The notes beneath the pieces are model-generated. The model worked only from the letters and a program-made list of their open reading frames with translations. It was not told the DNA's origin and did no database searches. Shown in pieces: positions 9,416 to 18,520 of a stretch of 64,000 bases of DNA. The first letter of the stretch is position 1. Every line of letters begins with the position of its first letter. The stretch covers positions 1-64,000 of the forward strand of contig NZ_JALEKL010000004.1 in assembly GCF_022768985.1 (NCBI RefSeq). Direction: 5' to 3'. Made by a program: the position numbers and the translations under genes. Source of the stretch: Methanosphaera sp. (GTDB lineage: Archaea; Methanobacteriota; Methanobacteria; Methanobacteriales; Methanobacteriaceae).

Positions 9416-9469
9416 TTAATACACCTTCTTATATTTTTTTTTAATTAACTACCATATTTCTTTTGTCAT

Positions 9470-10930
9470 CTAGCTTGAAAAGTCAAGAACACGCATCTTA
9501 CCATTACTAAGTATAGGAACCTGACCACATGTAGGAACAATATTATAAACCTTCTGGAACTCTGTTTGTTTCTGGAATGTACCAGAATTAAGAAGATGAA
9601 TACCTTTATACTTTGCATAAGAATTTATATGAACATGCCCTGTATGAATAACATCAGGAACCTCATCAAGAACCATATAATCTTCAAATTCACTAGCAAG
9701 AGCTGTACGTTCACCATAAATAGGTGCAAGATGTCTTTTTTCAACGAGAAGCTTCATAATTTCATCAGTATCAGCATGTGTAAGATTCATAGCCATAACC
9801 ATATCATCAAAACTACGACCATGATAAACTACAACTTTCACACCATCAAGGTCAACAACAGATGGATTACTTACCATTTCAATATTTTTCTGATTACACA
9901 AATCTTTTGCATATTTCTCAGTAATTGCAGGCTGTGGTTCTGCAAGACGTGTAGCATCGTGGTTACCAGGAGATAAGATGATTGGAATATCTGTTATGTC
10001 ACCAAGAAGTCTTGCAGCCTCCTCATATTGACCATAAATATCCTTAATTTCAAGTTCTTTCTCCTGGTTAGGATAGATTCCAATACCATCAACAAGGTCA
10101 CCACCAATAACAAGATAACGTAGAGAGTTTGCAAGATCCTCATCACCCTCATTTCCATTAACCCACTTAATAAACCTATTAAATGCATTAGAATCAAACT
10201 GTTTACTTCCAATATGAACATCAGATATAAATGCAATAGAGAAATCCATCTCTTTATCATCTGCTGTGTTAAATCTTTGAACACCAGGATGTACAATGTC
10301 ATCAGCTTTTATAAGATTACCATTTGTACTACCAGTAATTCCTATTACTTCATCTTTTACAAGATTTTTACTCTCAGCAATTAAGTCTTCATCATCTTTA
10401 AGAACAATAACACTACCATCACCTGTTGGATCTTCAATTTCAATTATAACATGCCCATTTTTAGTATTTGAAATAGAATTTACAATACCAATAGCATGAA
10501 GTTGATCAATTGCCTGTTTTGTTGTCTTTAGATCATTAACACTTTTAAATTCAGGATTTTGTTGTATAATTTTTCTGAGCTTTTCATAACGGCTATTGAA
10601 GTACTTGTTAAGATCATTTATATCTCCATCTGTATATGACTTATTTGTAACATCAAGAAGAATCTCATATGGCATTGACTGATTTTCACGTATTTTACGT
10701 GTTTGTGGATTTTCCTTAATTTCTTCATGTATTCTTTGTCTTTCCTTCATTTGATAGTTACGAATAGTTTGTGTTGTAATAATATATTCATTATCACCAT
10801 TATTTTCTACATATTCAATAAGTTCATCAATTAAGTAGTCATACTCATCATTTCCCTGTATTTCTGAGTATGCATTGTAGTTAACAAGTATGTCTGCTTT
10901 CTGGAATTTCTTAATAATATCATTTAACAT
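9470..10930 (-). CDS. polB: DNA polymerase D small subunit (DP1)
   Basis: The small, exonuclease subunit of the euryarchaeal replicative polymerase PolD (486 aa). An N-terminal helical region is followed by an OB-fold (about 155-215) and a calcineurin-like phosphoesterase domain. Metal-binding motifs are complete: DVH at 237-239, GGD at 277-279, GNHD at 322-325, His370, and GHVH at 431-434. It is therefore predicted to be an active 3'-5' proofreading nuclease. The partner large subunit (DP2) is not in this window. It lies about 3 kb from the putative origin. The UPF0147 and aldolase genes lie just downstream. Confidence 0.95.
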   Translation of the reverse strand: MLNDIIKKFQKADILVNYNAYSEIQGNDEYDYLIDELIEYVENNGDNEYIITTQTIRNYQMKERQRIHEEIKENPQTRKIRENQSMPYEILLDVTNKSYTDGDINDLNKYFNSRYEKLRKIIQQNPEFKSVNDLKTTKQAIDQLHAIGIVNSISNTKNGHVIIEIEDPTGDGSVIVLKDDEDLIAESKNLVKDEVIGITGSTNGNLIKADDIVHPGVQRFNTADDKEMDFSIAFISDVHIGSKQFDSNAFNRFIKWVNGNEGDEDLANSLRYLVIGGDLVDGIGIYPNQEKELEIKDIYGQYEEAARLLGDITDIPIILSPGNHDATRLAEPQPAITEKYAKDLCNQKNIEMVSNPSVVDLDGVKVVVYHGRSFDDMVMAMNLTHADTDEIMKLLVEKRHLAPIYGERTALASEFEDYMVLDEVPDVIHTGHVHINSYAKYKGIHLLNSGTFQKQTEFQKVYNIVPTCGQVPILSNGKMRVLDFSS

Positions 10931-11124
10931 TTAAAATCAGCCACAAGTAAGTTGTTTTTTCATAGTGAAATTTTACTTTTATTTTATATTAATATTATAG
11001 TTTTTCTAGTAATTATAAATAATATATAATAATTATTATCAACTTAATATAATAATAGAATATAATAATTTATATTAAAAAAATTTAATTGGGACAATAT
11101 AAATCATAAGGGAGGTTATTTTTT

Positions 11125-11736
11125 GTGTCAAGGATATTAAAAGTACTTATCTTTATAGTTGGTATTTTTGTATTTTTTGAAGTAGGATTATTTGCATCAT
11201 ATAGTGTAATATCCTCAGATGGAGTTAATGTTGATGAAATTATATCAACACAGATAGATGAAGTAAATGATTTCATTGGATCATTAACTGGTAAGAAAAC
11301 ATTATCAGAACAGGAAACACTTAATGTTACAAACGATGATAAGGTTGCATTAATTCTTAATAATATGACAAATTTAAGTGTAAATCTGGGATCAGTTACA
11401 GCAAAGGTATCATCAGGTGATGATGGAAATCAAACAGTAACTCTCACTGCAATAGCAACAAAAGATACACAGATAACATCAGGTGGAGCAATTCTTATTG
11501 TACCTGAGCAAACATACAGTATCACAGCAACAGCTACAGGTGAGGTTTATTCATCTGGAAAAGTTGAAATTGATACGACAACAATTGCACTTAAAGAGAA
11601 AATGGTATTATACAACCAAAATAGTACAAATACAGCAGGTGGATCAATAGATAACCTGGTACAGTATGCTCAAAACAATACAACAAACAACAATACAACA
11701 ATGGCAAATAACACTACAAAGAAAACAAGAGCATAA
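11125..11736 (+). CDS. Membrane-anchored extracellular protein, unknown
   Basis: A 203-aa protein that I do not recognise. The first ~28 residues hold one hydrophobic segment (VLIFIVGIFVFFEVGLFASY), a signal anchor. The outer part is a beta-rich stretch of Thr/Val strands (about 60-170) with many N-x-T/S sequons, followed by an Asn/Thr tail (NNTTNNNTTMANNTT) and a short basic end. It begins with GTG at 11125, 9 bp after a strong GGAGGT. It is transcribed alone, diverging from polB. A surface or secretion-related role is inferred from topology only. Confidence 0.6.
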   Translation: MSRILKVLIFIVGIFVFFEVGLFASYSVISSDGVNVDEIISTQIDEVNDFIGSLTGKKTLSEQETLNVTNDDKVALILNNMTNLSVNLGSVTAKVSSGDDGNQTVTLTAIATKDTQITSGGAILIVPEQTYSITATATGEVYSSGKVEIDTTTIALKEKMVLYNQNSTNTAGGSIDNLVQYAQNNTTNNNTTMANNTTKKTRA

Positions 11737-11877
11737 AATTTAATTTTAATTAGAAGGTTTAATTTCCTTCTATAACTTTTTTTTTAAATAAACTTATTTT
11801 TTTTATAAAATTAATTTTCTAAAATCCTATAATAAAAAAAAATTAGTATGGGGTGGAGATTTAATATATTATTTTTT

Positions 11878-12795
11878 TTAGTCTTTGATTATTGAATCAA
11901 GAAGTGCCATACGAACAGGAACTCCATTAAATGCCTGTTTGAAATACATTGCATTTTTAAGTTTATCAACATCAAAGTTTATTTCATCAACACGAGGAAG
12001 AGGATGCATCACAATTGCATCATTATCTTTAAGATTTGCAGCTTTTAGACGATATTTACCTTTAACTTTTGCATATTCTTTAGGATCTGGGAATCTTTCT
12101 TTCTGAATTCTTGTCATGTAGATAACATCAACATCATCAATATTATCAAGAAGTGTTGTTTCAATTGAATATTTACAGTTAAGTTTTCTTAGATCATCAA
12201 GAATTTCAGGGGGCATTTGAAGTTCATCAGGTGCAATGAACTTAATTTCTACATTATACATTGCAAGTGCATATACAAGACTGTGTACTGTACGACCATA
12301 TTTAAGATCACCAACAATTGCAATTTTAAGATTGTTAAGTTCACCAATTTCACTTTTCATTGTGTAGAGGTCAAGAAGTGTTTGTGTTGGATGTTGTCCT
12401 GGACCATCACCAGCATTAACAACAGGAATATCAACATTTTGTGATATGAAACGTGCAGCACCTGCCATGTCATGACGTAGTACTATTGCATCAGCATACT
12501 GTGATATGATCTGTGCTGTATCATAGAGAACTTCACCTTTTTCCACACTTGTTCCCTGTTTTTGGTTAAATCCTATTACATCTCCACCAAGTCTTTTCAT
12601 TGCAGTTTCAAATGAAAGTCTTGTTCTTGTTGATGGTTCATAAAACATTACACCAAGAAGTTTTCCATCCTTTTTATGACATACCTGTTGTGATTTTGCA
12701 ATTGGCACCATTTCATCTGCAAGATCTAGTATATAATCAACATCACTCTTTTTAAAATCGCGTATAGATATAATATTTTCTAAATTAAAGCTCAT
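11878..12795 (-). CDS. pyrB: Aspartate carbamoyltransferase catalytic chain
   Basis: Catalyses carbamoylation of aspartate in pyrimidine synthesis. The carbamoyl-phosphate site [17 protein letters not shown] is near residue 55, [11 protein letters not shown] is near 135, and HPLPRVDEI is near 265, which distinguishes it from ornithine carbamoyltransferase. Length (305 aa) is normal. The regulatory chain pyrI is not adjacent. The gene follows trmI on the same strand with a 54-bp gap. The argF paralogue is at 41752 and has the HCLP version of the motif. Confidence 0.95.
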   Translation of the reverse strand: MSFNLENIISIRDFKKSDVDYILDLADEMVPIAKSQQVCHKKDGKLLGVMFYEPSTRTRLSFETAMKRLGGDVIGFNQKQGTSVEKGEVLYDTAQIISQYADAIVLRHDMAGAARFISQNVDIPVVNAGDGPGQHPTQTLLDLYTMKSEIGELNNLKIAIVGDLKYGRTVHSLVYALAMYNVEIKFIAPDELQMPPEILDDLRKLNCKYSIETTLLDNIDDVDVIYMTRIQKERFPDPKEYAKVKGKYRLKAANLKDNDAIVMHPLPRVDEINFDVDKLKNAMYFKQAFNGVPVRMALLDSIIKD

Positions 12796-12849
12796 AATAA
12801 TAACATTCCTTTTATATTCATTTTATTTTTTTCCAAATTCATATTTTTT

Positions 12850-13584
12850 TTATAGTTTTCGTCCAAAGCTAATATATCCTGTATGTCCTGCAACTCTACT
12901 ACATGGTCTTGTACCATTTTTTCTAATTTCAAGTTCACGAACATTACCTTCTCTGATTTTAATATCTTTAAATCCACAACGTCTAAGAACCTTATTTACA
13001 ACTTGGAACTGTTCAACATATGGAGTATATACTGCAATAAAACCACCAGTTTTAAGGATACGATGAGCATCCTCAATTACATCAGCAGGCTTTGGAAGAT
13101 CAAGAAATACTAGATCTGTTGAGTTATCCTCTTCATTAAATCCTTCAGTTACATCTTGATGATTTAAGGTAATATTATTAAAGTGTGTACCTTCAATGTT
13201 TTTCTGGATTGTTTCAATGAAATCTTCACGTATTTCATAACTTGAAATATGACCTTGCTGTCCTATTATATTTGCAAAAAATAGTAAGCTTCCACCTGCT
13301 CCACTACCAGATTCAACAATGTGGCTTCCATTTCCTATACCACAAAATGCTACAATTAATCCAAGATCCTGTGGAAGTACAATAGCACAATTTCTCTTCA
13401 TTAAGTCAATATAATCGTTAATATTAGGCTCAATTACTGTGTATTTCTTACCAAGATGAGTTTCAAGAACATCTCCAACTTTAGCATTTATGATGTCATC
13501 TTTTGGAATTATACCCTTTTCTGTGTGAAAATCTTCATCTTGTGCAATATATTTCCTGTTTTTTTTATCTATTAAAATCTTCAT
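12850..13584 (-). CDS. trmI: tRNA (adenine-N1)-methyltransferase TrmI
   Basis: An SAM-dependent enzyme that methylates A57/A58 in the T-loop of tRNAs. The N-terminal region (about 1-75) contains IDYIDLMKRNCAIVLPQDLGLIV. The Rossmann domain has VESGSGAGGSLLFFANIIG (around 90) and the catalytic-site strand DLVFLDLPKP (around 155). The length of 244 aa fits archaeal TrmI, which works as a homotetramer. It is probably cotranscribed with pyrB. Confidence 0.92.
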   Translation of the reverse strand: MKILIDKKNRKYIAQDEDFHTEKGIIPKDDIINAKVGDVLETHLGKKYTVIEPNINDYIDLMKRNCAIVLPQDLGLIVAFCGIGNGSHIVESGSGAGGSLLFFANIIGQQGHISSYEIREDFIETIQKNIEGTHFNNITLNHQDVTEGFNEEDNSTDLVFLDLPKPADVIEDAHRILKTGGFIAVYTPYVEQFQVVNKVLRRCGFKDIKIREGNVRELEIRKNGTRPCSRVAGHTGYISFGRKL

Positions 13585-13740
13585 AATAACCCCTTTTAGT
13601 ATTATTTATTATATTTAGATTAGATAAGTAATAAAATTATATATTTACAGGTAAAATATTTGATGTGTTTTTGTATCAATTTGAATGGTTTATCTAGTGA
13701 TGCCTTCTCCTCTTTTTTTTATTTATAAATTATATTAAAA

Positions 13741-13775
13741 TTATAAGTTATAACTTATAACTTATTAGTTATAAC
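13741..13775. repeat. Heptamer array TTATAA(G/C), five units
   Basis: Units read TTATAAG, TTATAAC, TTATAAC, TTATTAG, TTATAAC, then TAATC. The array sits in the spacer between trmI and the adhesin pseudogene, 48 bp from an origin-type box. Confidence 0.75.
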
Positions 13776-13822
13776 TAATCTATTATATAAAAAAAGAAAA
13801 ACTAGCAAATACCCCACCAAAA

Positions 13823-13845
13823 TACACTTGCAATATACCTTTAAA
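13823..13845 (+). repeat. Isolated origin-type box
   Basis: TACACTTGCAATATACC followed by TTTAAA, the same extended box that occurs at 6236-6259 in the putative origin, here about 7.5 kb from it. It lies in a 313-bp spacer with a heptamer array and no gene. Confidence 0.6.
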
Positions 13846-13897
13846 ATAATTATTTAAAAAAAATAAAAAAAGAGGAGGAGAAAGAGAATGTGAAATA

Positions 13898-15680
13898 CTA
13901 CATTTTCACATCTTCTATTGTAAGTGGAATAGTTGTTCTAAGCTGATTATACCAACTATTAGGACCTACAATTACATCAATTTTATGATTTCCAACTTTA
14001 AGATATGATGTATCGAGTGTGAAATTAAGATTTCCATCAGTAATTTCTGTTTCATTAACCTGTGTTTTACCATCAACTTTTATTGAAACTTTATTTACAC
14101 CCTTAAGTTGCATACCTGTTGTATCTAAAATTGTTGTATTAATTGTTGTGTTATGTTTAACTTCTGTTGTAAGATTTTCAATAGTTACATTTGCAATATC
14201 ACGTTTTGTAAGTGTAAAGCTTTCAGTAGCCTCTGCACGATCATATCCAACATTTGAATATACAGCTGTGATATTGTATCCTTTAGCTGCCATTGCCTGT
14301 GGAAGTGTGTAGTTAAGATGTGCAACACCATCAACAACACTAAATTTAATAGCTTTACCATCAGCATCAACTATTGTTTTACCATTGATTTTAAAGACAA
14401 CAGTACCATTTCTTATTGCTGTTCCATCATCTTCTACTACTGAAATATTCATGTTAAGATCTGACATTACAGTTGTATTTGTAATATCTCCAATTGTTAC
14501 ATTTACACGACGGTTAACTACATTTAATGTAATGTCACGTCTTTGTTGGTTGTAAAGACTGTTATGGTCAAATATTACACTTATAGTGTAGCTTCCAGCT
14601 TCAGCTCTTTGCATGTCAACTGTGAAACTTACAGTACCATCAACTGTTGTTGTATTAATGTATGTTTTATTATCAACTTTTACAACAATTTTTGTATCTT
14701 TCTGTATAATATTTCCATATTCATCTTTAACTGTAAAGTTAAATGTAGCATTATTTCCTGTTTTAATTTCAACAGGAGTTACTGTTATGTTTTCAAGATC
14801 ACTTCTAATAACTATAAGATCATCAACTGTACATCTTTGTGTGTTGTAATATTTATCATTTGAATAAACTGCTGTAAGGTTATATTTACCATATCCAATT
14901 GTTTTAGGAAGTAGGTATTGGAGTTTTACAACACCATCTACAACTTTAAGTTTAATTTCATTACCATCAACATCTATAAGTGTTACACCTTGATTTTAAA
15001 TCCAACTTTTCCACCATTTACTAGGCTTCCATTTACATCTTTAACTGTTACTGTTGCATTTACCATGTTAAGTGTTTTTGTATCGTTTTTAACAATATCA
15101 ATTGTTACATCACGTTTTATGATTGTAACTTTCATGTCAATTGTTTTATTGTTATAGTTTTCATTTTCACGGATGATAATTGTAATGTTATGTTCTCCTG
15201 CAGGTTGAGTATCTGTAGGGATAGTAATGTTAAGTTTACCATCAGTAATTGTTACATTTTCAACAACTTTACCATCAATTACCACATCAACTGTAGAATT
15301 ACCATATACAGGATTTCCATTTGTATCATTAAGTTGAACATCAACAGTTACATTAGTAAGTGATTCTATAGTTTTATCAGGAATAATTACATCTGCAATA
15401 TCACCTTTTAATACGACAACATCACTATCTTTTGTTGTATCATCATATTTATCAGCACTAAATAGAGCTGTTAATGTGTAGTTTCCTGCTTTATCTGATG
15501 GTTGTAATGTATAGTTATAATCTGCATGACCATCCACTACATTTACAGTTGCAATTGTTGTTCCATTAGTTTATATACAACACTTCCTTCTGTTACTTTA
15601 TTTCCTTTTTCATCAAGGATTGTATTTGTAATTTCAAGAACTCCAAGAACTTTAATAGGTGAATTTGTAGCTATTTCCAT
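13898..15680 (-). pseudogene. Decayed adhesin-like protein (5' truncated, two frameshifts)
   Basis: Three consecutive reading frames on the minus strand code for one continuous Ig-repeat adhesin like that at 1-1947. Frame breaks lie near 15570 (GSVVYK is expected to continue ING but one base is missing) and near 14989 (GFKI should continue NG but reads K; AATGGT has become AAGGT). Adding one base at each point would give about 594 continuous codons. There is no signal peptide: the coding similarity starts at about 15680, only 15 bp after the stop codon of the upstream helicase, so the 5' end is lost. The 3' end (IPLTIEDVKM) is intact and resembles the end of the first adhesin. The largest open piece is 13898-14990. 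Likely a non-functional remnant, unless the shifts are errors. Confidence 0.85.
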
Positions 15681-15694
15681 TGAAGTTTTGTGAT

Positions 15695-18490
15695 TTATTT
15701 ATTTCCACTTATTATGTATTCATAGATGTCATCACGTACAGGGTATTTAAGTTTTAAATCAAAATACACGGTAGGTTTAACATCACCTTTTGTGTTTGTA
15801 AGTGTTCCCTGTTTTGGATTTACTGGCTTTACAGGACCCATATAATAGAAGTCACGTCCATCATCATTGTTTTTCTTAATGAAAAGTAGAAACTCGATTT
15901 CATTATTTTTTTCTATGATATTTTTTATATCCTTACTTTGTAGTGTTCTTGGTGTTGTTGTAACCCAGCTTATTGTTTGTTTATCTTTAAATTCATTTAC
16001 ATGATCATAATGGTCATATGTTACACATATTGGACATGTAATTTTTCCATCTAGTGGATTTTCTTTTATTACATATCCATAGACTGGGTCTCGCTCATAC
16101 CAGTTGAGTAGACATGCCATGTCCCATTTTGAGTATTTCTTATATAATTGGAAGTTTACACAGTCAAGGTATGTGTTTGTAAAGTTATCTTCATAGTATT
16201 TTAGTGATAATTCTAGCAGGTCTTCTATTTCATTTCTAAATCTTGGATTTTCATCTAGCATCATCTTAAATTGTGGGTGTATGCATATAAATCCAAAAGC
16301 ATCTTTTTTAATTAAGTTCATATCACTGAAATATTTAAATTCAGGTGGCTTAAAATAGGACTTATCAAGCTTACGTATTGCATGATGTATTGTAGTTTCA
16401 TTATCATTAAAGCCATAGTTTTTATCAATAAATTTAATTAACTCATCTACATTAACCATACCTTTTTCTATAATTTCCTTAAGAATTAACACTTCATGAA
16501 CACGCTTTGCATTAAAAACATTCAATGTAAGAAATTCAAGATATAACAATTCACAACTATTAAAGTCCATATGATAATCACAGTCAAGACGTTCAACAAG
16601 ACATGGATAACACTTACCCTCAACATTCTTTTTAATATAACCTACAATAAGTGCAGGGTCAAGCTGATTATAATAATCAAAATCAGAAAGCATAGGAATA
16701 CATCCTAGTTTATCTTTAAGATTTACATACTCATTTCTAAAGAAGTTAATATTAAATTTAACCTTATCAATAGATGAATAAATACGTTCTTTTGCCACAC
16801 TATCAAAGTTAACAGTAGATGAACCAACAATCATATTATTATGATCAAACATAAATCTACGAAGCTTATCCTTATTGTATGTAACATCACCACTAAGGGC
16901 AATAGGAATCATAAAATTACTCCTATAATTACCAATAAAATCAACAATTACAACAAACTCCTTACCATCACATTTTCTAAGTCCACGACCAAGCTGTTGT
17001 GTGAAGATAATACTTGATTTTGTCTCACGAAGCATAACAATCTGGTTAATCTCTGAAATATCAACACCCTCATTGAAAATATCAACTGTAAAGATATAAT
17101 CAAGAATATCACCATTTACATCATCTGATATTAAGCGTTTAATCTGCTCTTCACGTTCACTTTGGCTATTTGAACCACTAAGATATGTGGTTTTATATCC
17201 ATGTTCATTAAATTTCTCAGATAAAGCACGAGCATTACTTACTGAATTACAAAATACTAAGCCCTTCAGGCGACTTCCACTATAGCCATAAAATTCAATA
17301 TTTTCAATAATATATTCAACACGTTCATCTGATGTATCATTAACATCAAGAGCATTGTCAGTTACTCCATAATAATTAAAATTACAAAGTAATTCCTCCT
17401 CCATTGCATCTTTAAGTCGTATTTCATAGATTATATTATGATCAAAAAGAGTGTAAATATCAAATTCATCACTACGCTCTGGTGTTGCTGTCATTCCAAG
17501 ATAAAAACGTGGAGTAAAATAGTCCATAATCTTCTGATATGAACTTGCACCTGCATGGTGAACTTCATCAATTACAATAATATCAAATTCATCAGGTGCA
17601 TACTTCATGTAAATATCAGGCTTTGACATCATCTGTACTGTTGAAAATATAAAATCACAATAGTAGTCATGATTTGTACCTGATATTAAACCCATAGACT
17701 TATCCTTAAAAACACGCATATATGACATCATTGCCTGTTTTGCAATCTGTTCACGATGAACAAGAAAGAGTACTTTTTGTGGTTTTACATCCCTTATTGC
17801 AAATGCTGATGCAAGTGTTTTACCAGTACCTGTTGCACTAATGAAAAGTCCACGCCTTTCACCCATTGAGTAGATATCATTAAATCTTCTGATAAACTCA
17901 CGTTGTACCTTATTAGGCTTAAAGTCGGCTGGTCGTGGCTTAATCCAACTGTTTTTCTGTATTTCAAGATTTTTCTCATAAATCTCCTCATATGCATCAA
18001 TACAATCTTCTATATCTATTGCCTCATCCCAGTAGGTGTTAAATTCATCAAGAATTTCACATGTAACATCACCCATATCTTCTTGACATAACAAGTTCCA
18101 TTCCTTATTTACAGTTAATGCCTTATGTGTAAGATTTGAACTTCCAATAAGGATAGAATATTTATCATCAAAGTTTTTAAAGATATAACCCTTTGTATGG
18201 AAACCATAATCTTTTGAATCAACACTATAAAGACGTATGCTAATATTGCTAAATTTATTTAGTTTACGCAAAGCCTTTGGCTGACTAAAAAACAGGTAAT
18301 CTGATGTAATAATACGTCCTTTAATATCTTGTTTTTCTAGTTGTTTTAGTGTTTGAAGAAGTGGTGCAACTCCACTTTCTGTAATAAATGCAACAGATAT
18401 AGCAAATTCCTTGCAGTTATTTAGTTGTTTTTGAAGTGTTGTTATAACTTTTATATTTGAATTATTTGCAATTAACTTAAAATCTGACAT
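15695..18490 (-). CDS. PLD nuclease - SF2 helicase - DUF3427 protein
   Basis: A large (about 931 aa) multidomain protein. Residues ~10-140 form a phospholipase D-type nuclease domain with HTK and a GSSN motif (HTKGYIF ... LIGSSNLT). Residues ~195-530 form a superfamily 2 helicase with Walker A ATGTGKT, DEVH box, MTATPER and motif VI QLGRGLRK. The C-terminal region resembles DUF3427 (YYMGPVKPVNPKQGT). Proteins of this layout are known in bacteria and archaea and are usually suspected to act in DNA repair or defence; no specific function is established here. ATG codons at 18520 and 18508 are also in frame, but AAGGGAT precedes the ATG at 18490 (MSDFKLIANN). It follows Hef directly, so the two are cotranscribed. 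Confidence 0.85.
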   Translation of the reverse strand: MSDFKLIANNSNIKVITTLQKQLNNCKEFAISVAFITESGVAPLLQTLKQLEKQDIKGRIITSDYLFFSQPKALRKLNKFSNISIRLYSVDSKDYGFHTKGYIFKNFDDKYSILIGSSNLTHKALTVNKEWNLLCQEDMGDVTCEILDEFNTYWDEAIDIEDCIDAYEEIYEKNLEIQKNSWIKPRPADFKPNKVQREFIRRFNDIYSMGERRGLFISATGTGKTLASAFAIRDVKPQKVLFLVHREQIAKQAMMSYMRVFKDKSMGLISGTNHDYYCDFIFSTVQMMSKPDIYMKYAPDEFDIIVIDEVHHAGASSYQKIMDYFTPRFYLGMTATPERSDEFDIYTLFDHNIIYEIRLKDAMEEELLCNFNYYGVTDNALDVNDTSDERVEYIIENIEFYGYSGSRLKGLVFCNSVSNARALSEKFNEHGYKTTYLSGSNSQSEREEQIKRLISDDVNGDILDYIFTVDIFNEGVDISEINQIVMLRETKSSIIFTQQLGRGLRKCDGKEFVVIVDFIGNYRSNFMIPIALSGDVTYNKDKLRRFMFDHNNMIVGSSTVNFDSVAKERIYSSIDKVKFNINFFRNEYVNLKDKLGCIPMLSDFDYYNQLDPALIVGYIKKNVEGKCYPCLVERLDCDYHMDFNSCELLYLEFLTLNVFNAKRVHEVLILKEIIEKGMVNVDELIKFIDKNYGFNDNETTIHHAIRKLDKSYFKPPEFKYFSDMNLIKKDAFGFICIHPQFKMMLDENPRFRNEIEDLLELSLKYYEDNFTNTYLDCVNFQLYKKYSKWDMACLLNWYERDPVYGYVIKENPLDGKITCPICVTYDHYDHVNEFKDKQTISWVTTTPRTLQSKDIKNIIEKNNEIEFLLFIKKNNDDGRDFYYMGPVKPVNPKQGTLTNTKGDVKPTVYFDLKLKYPVRDDIYEYIISGNK

Positions 18491-18520
18491 AATATCCCTT
18501 ATCAACATCCCCCATTTCAT

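Noticed and set aside
9566-9976. Plus-strand 136-codon frame over the polB gene
   Set aside because: Composition (Ile/Asn/Cys/His repeats) is that of a shadow, and the minus-strand polB motifs are complete.
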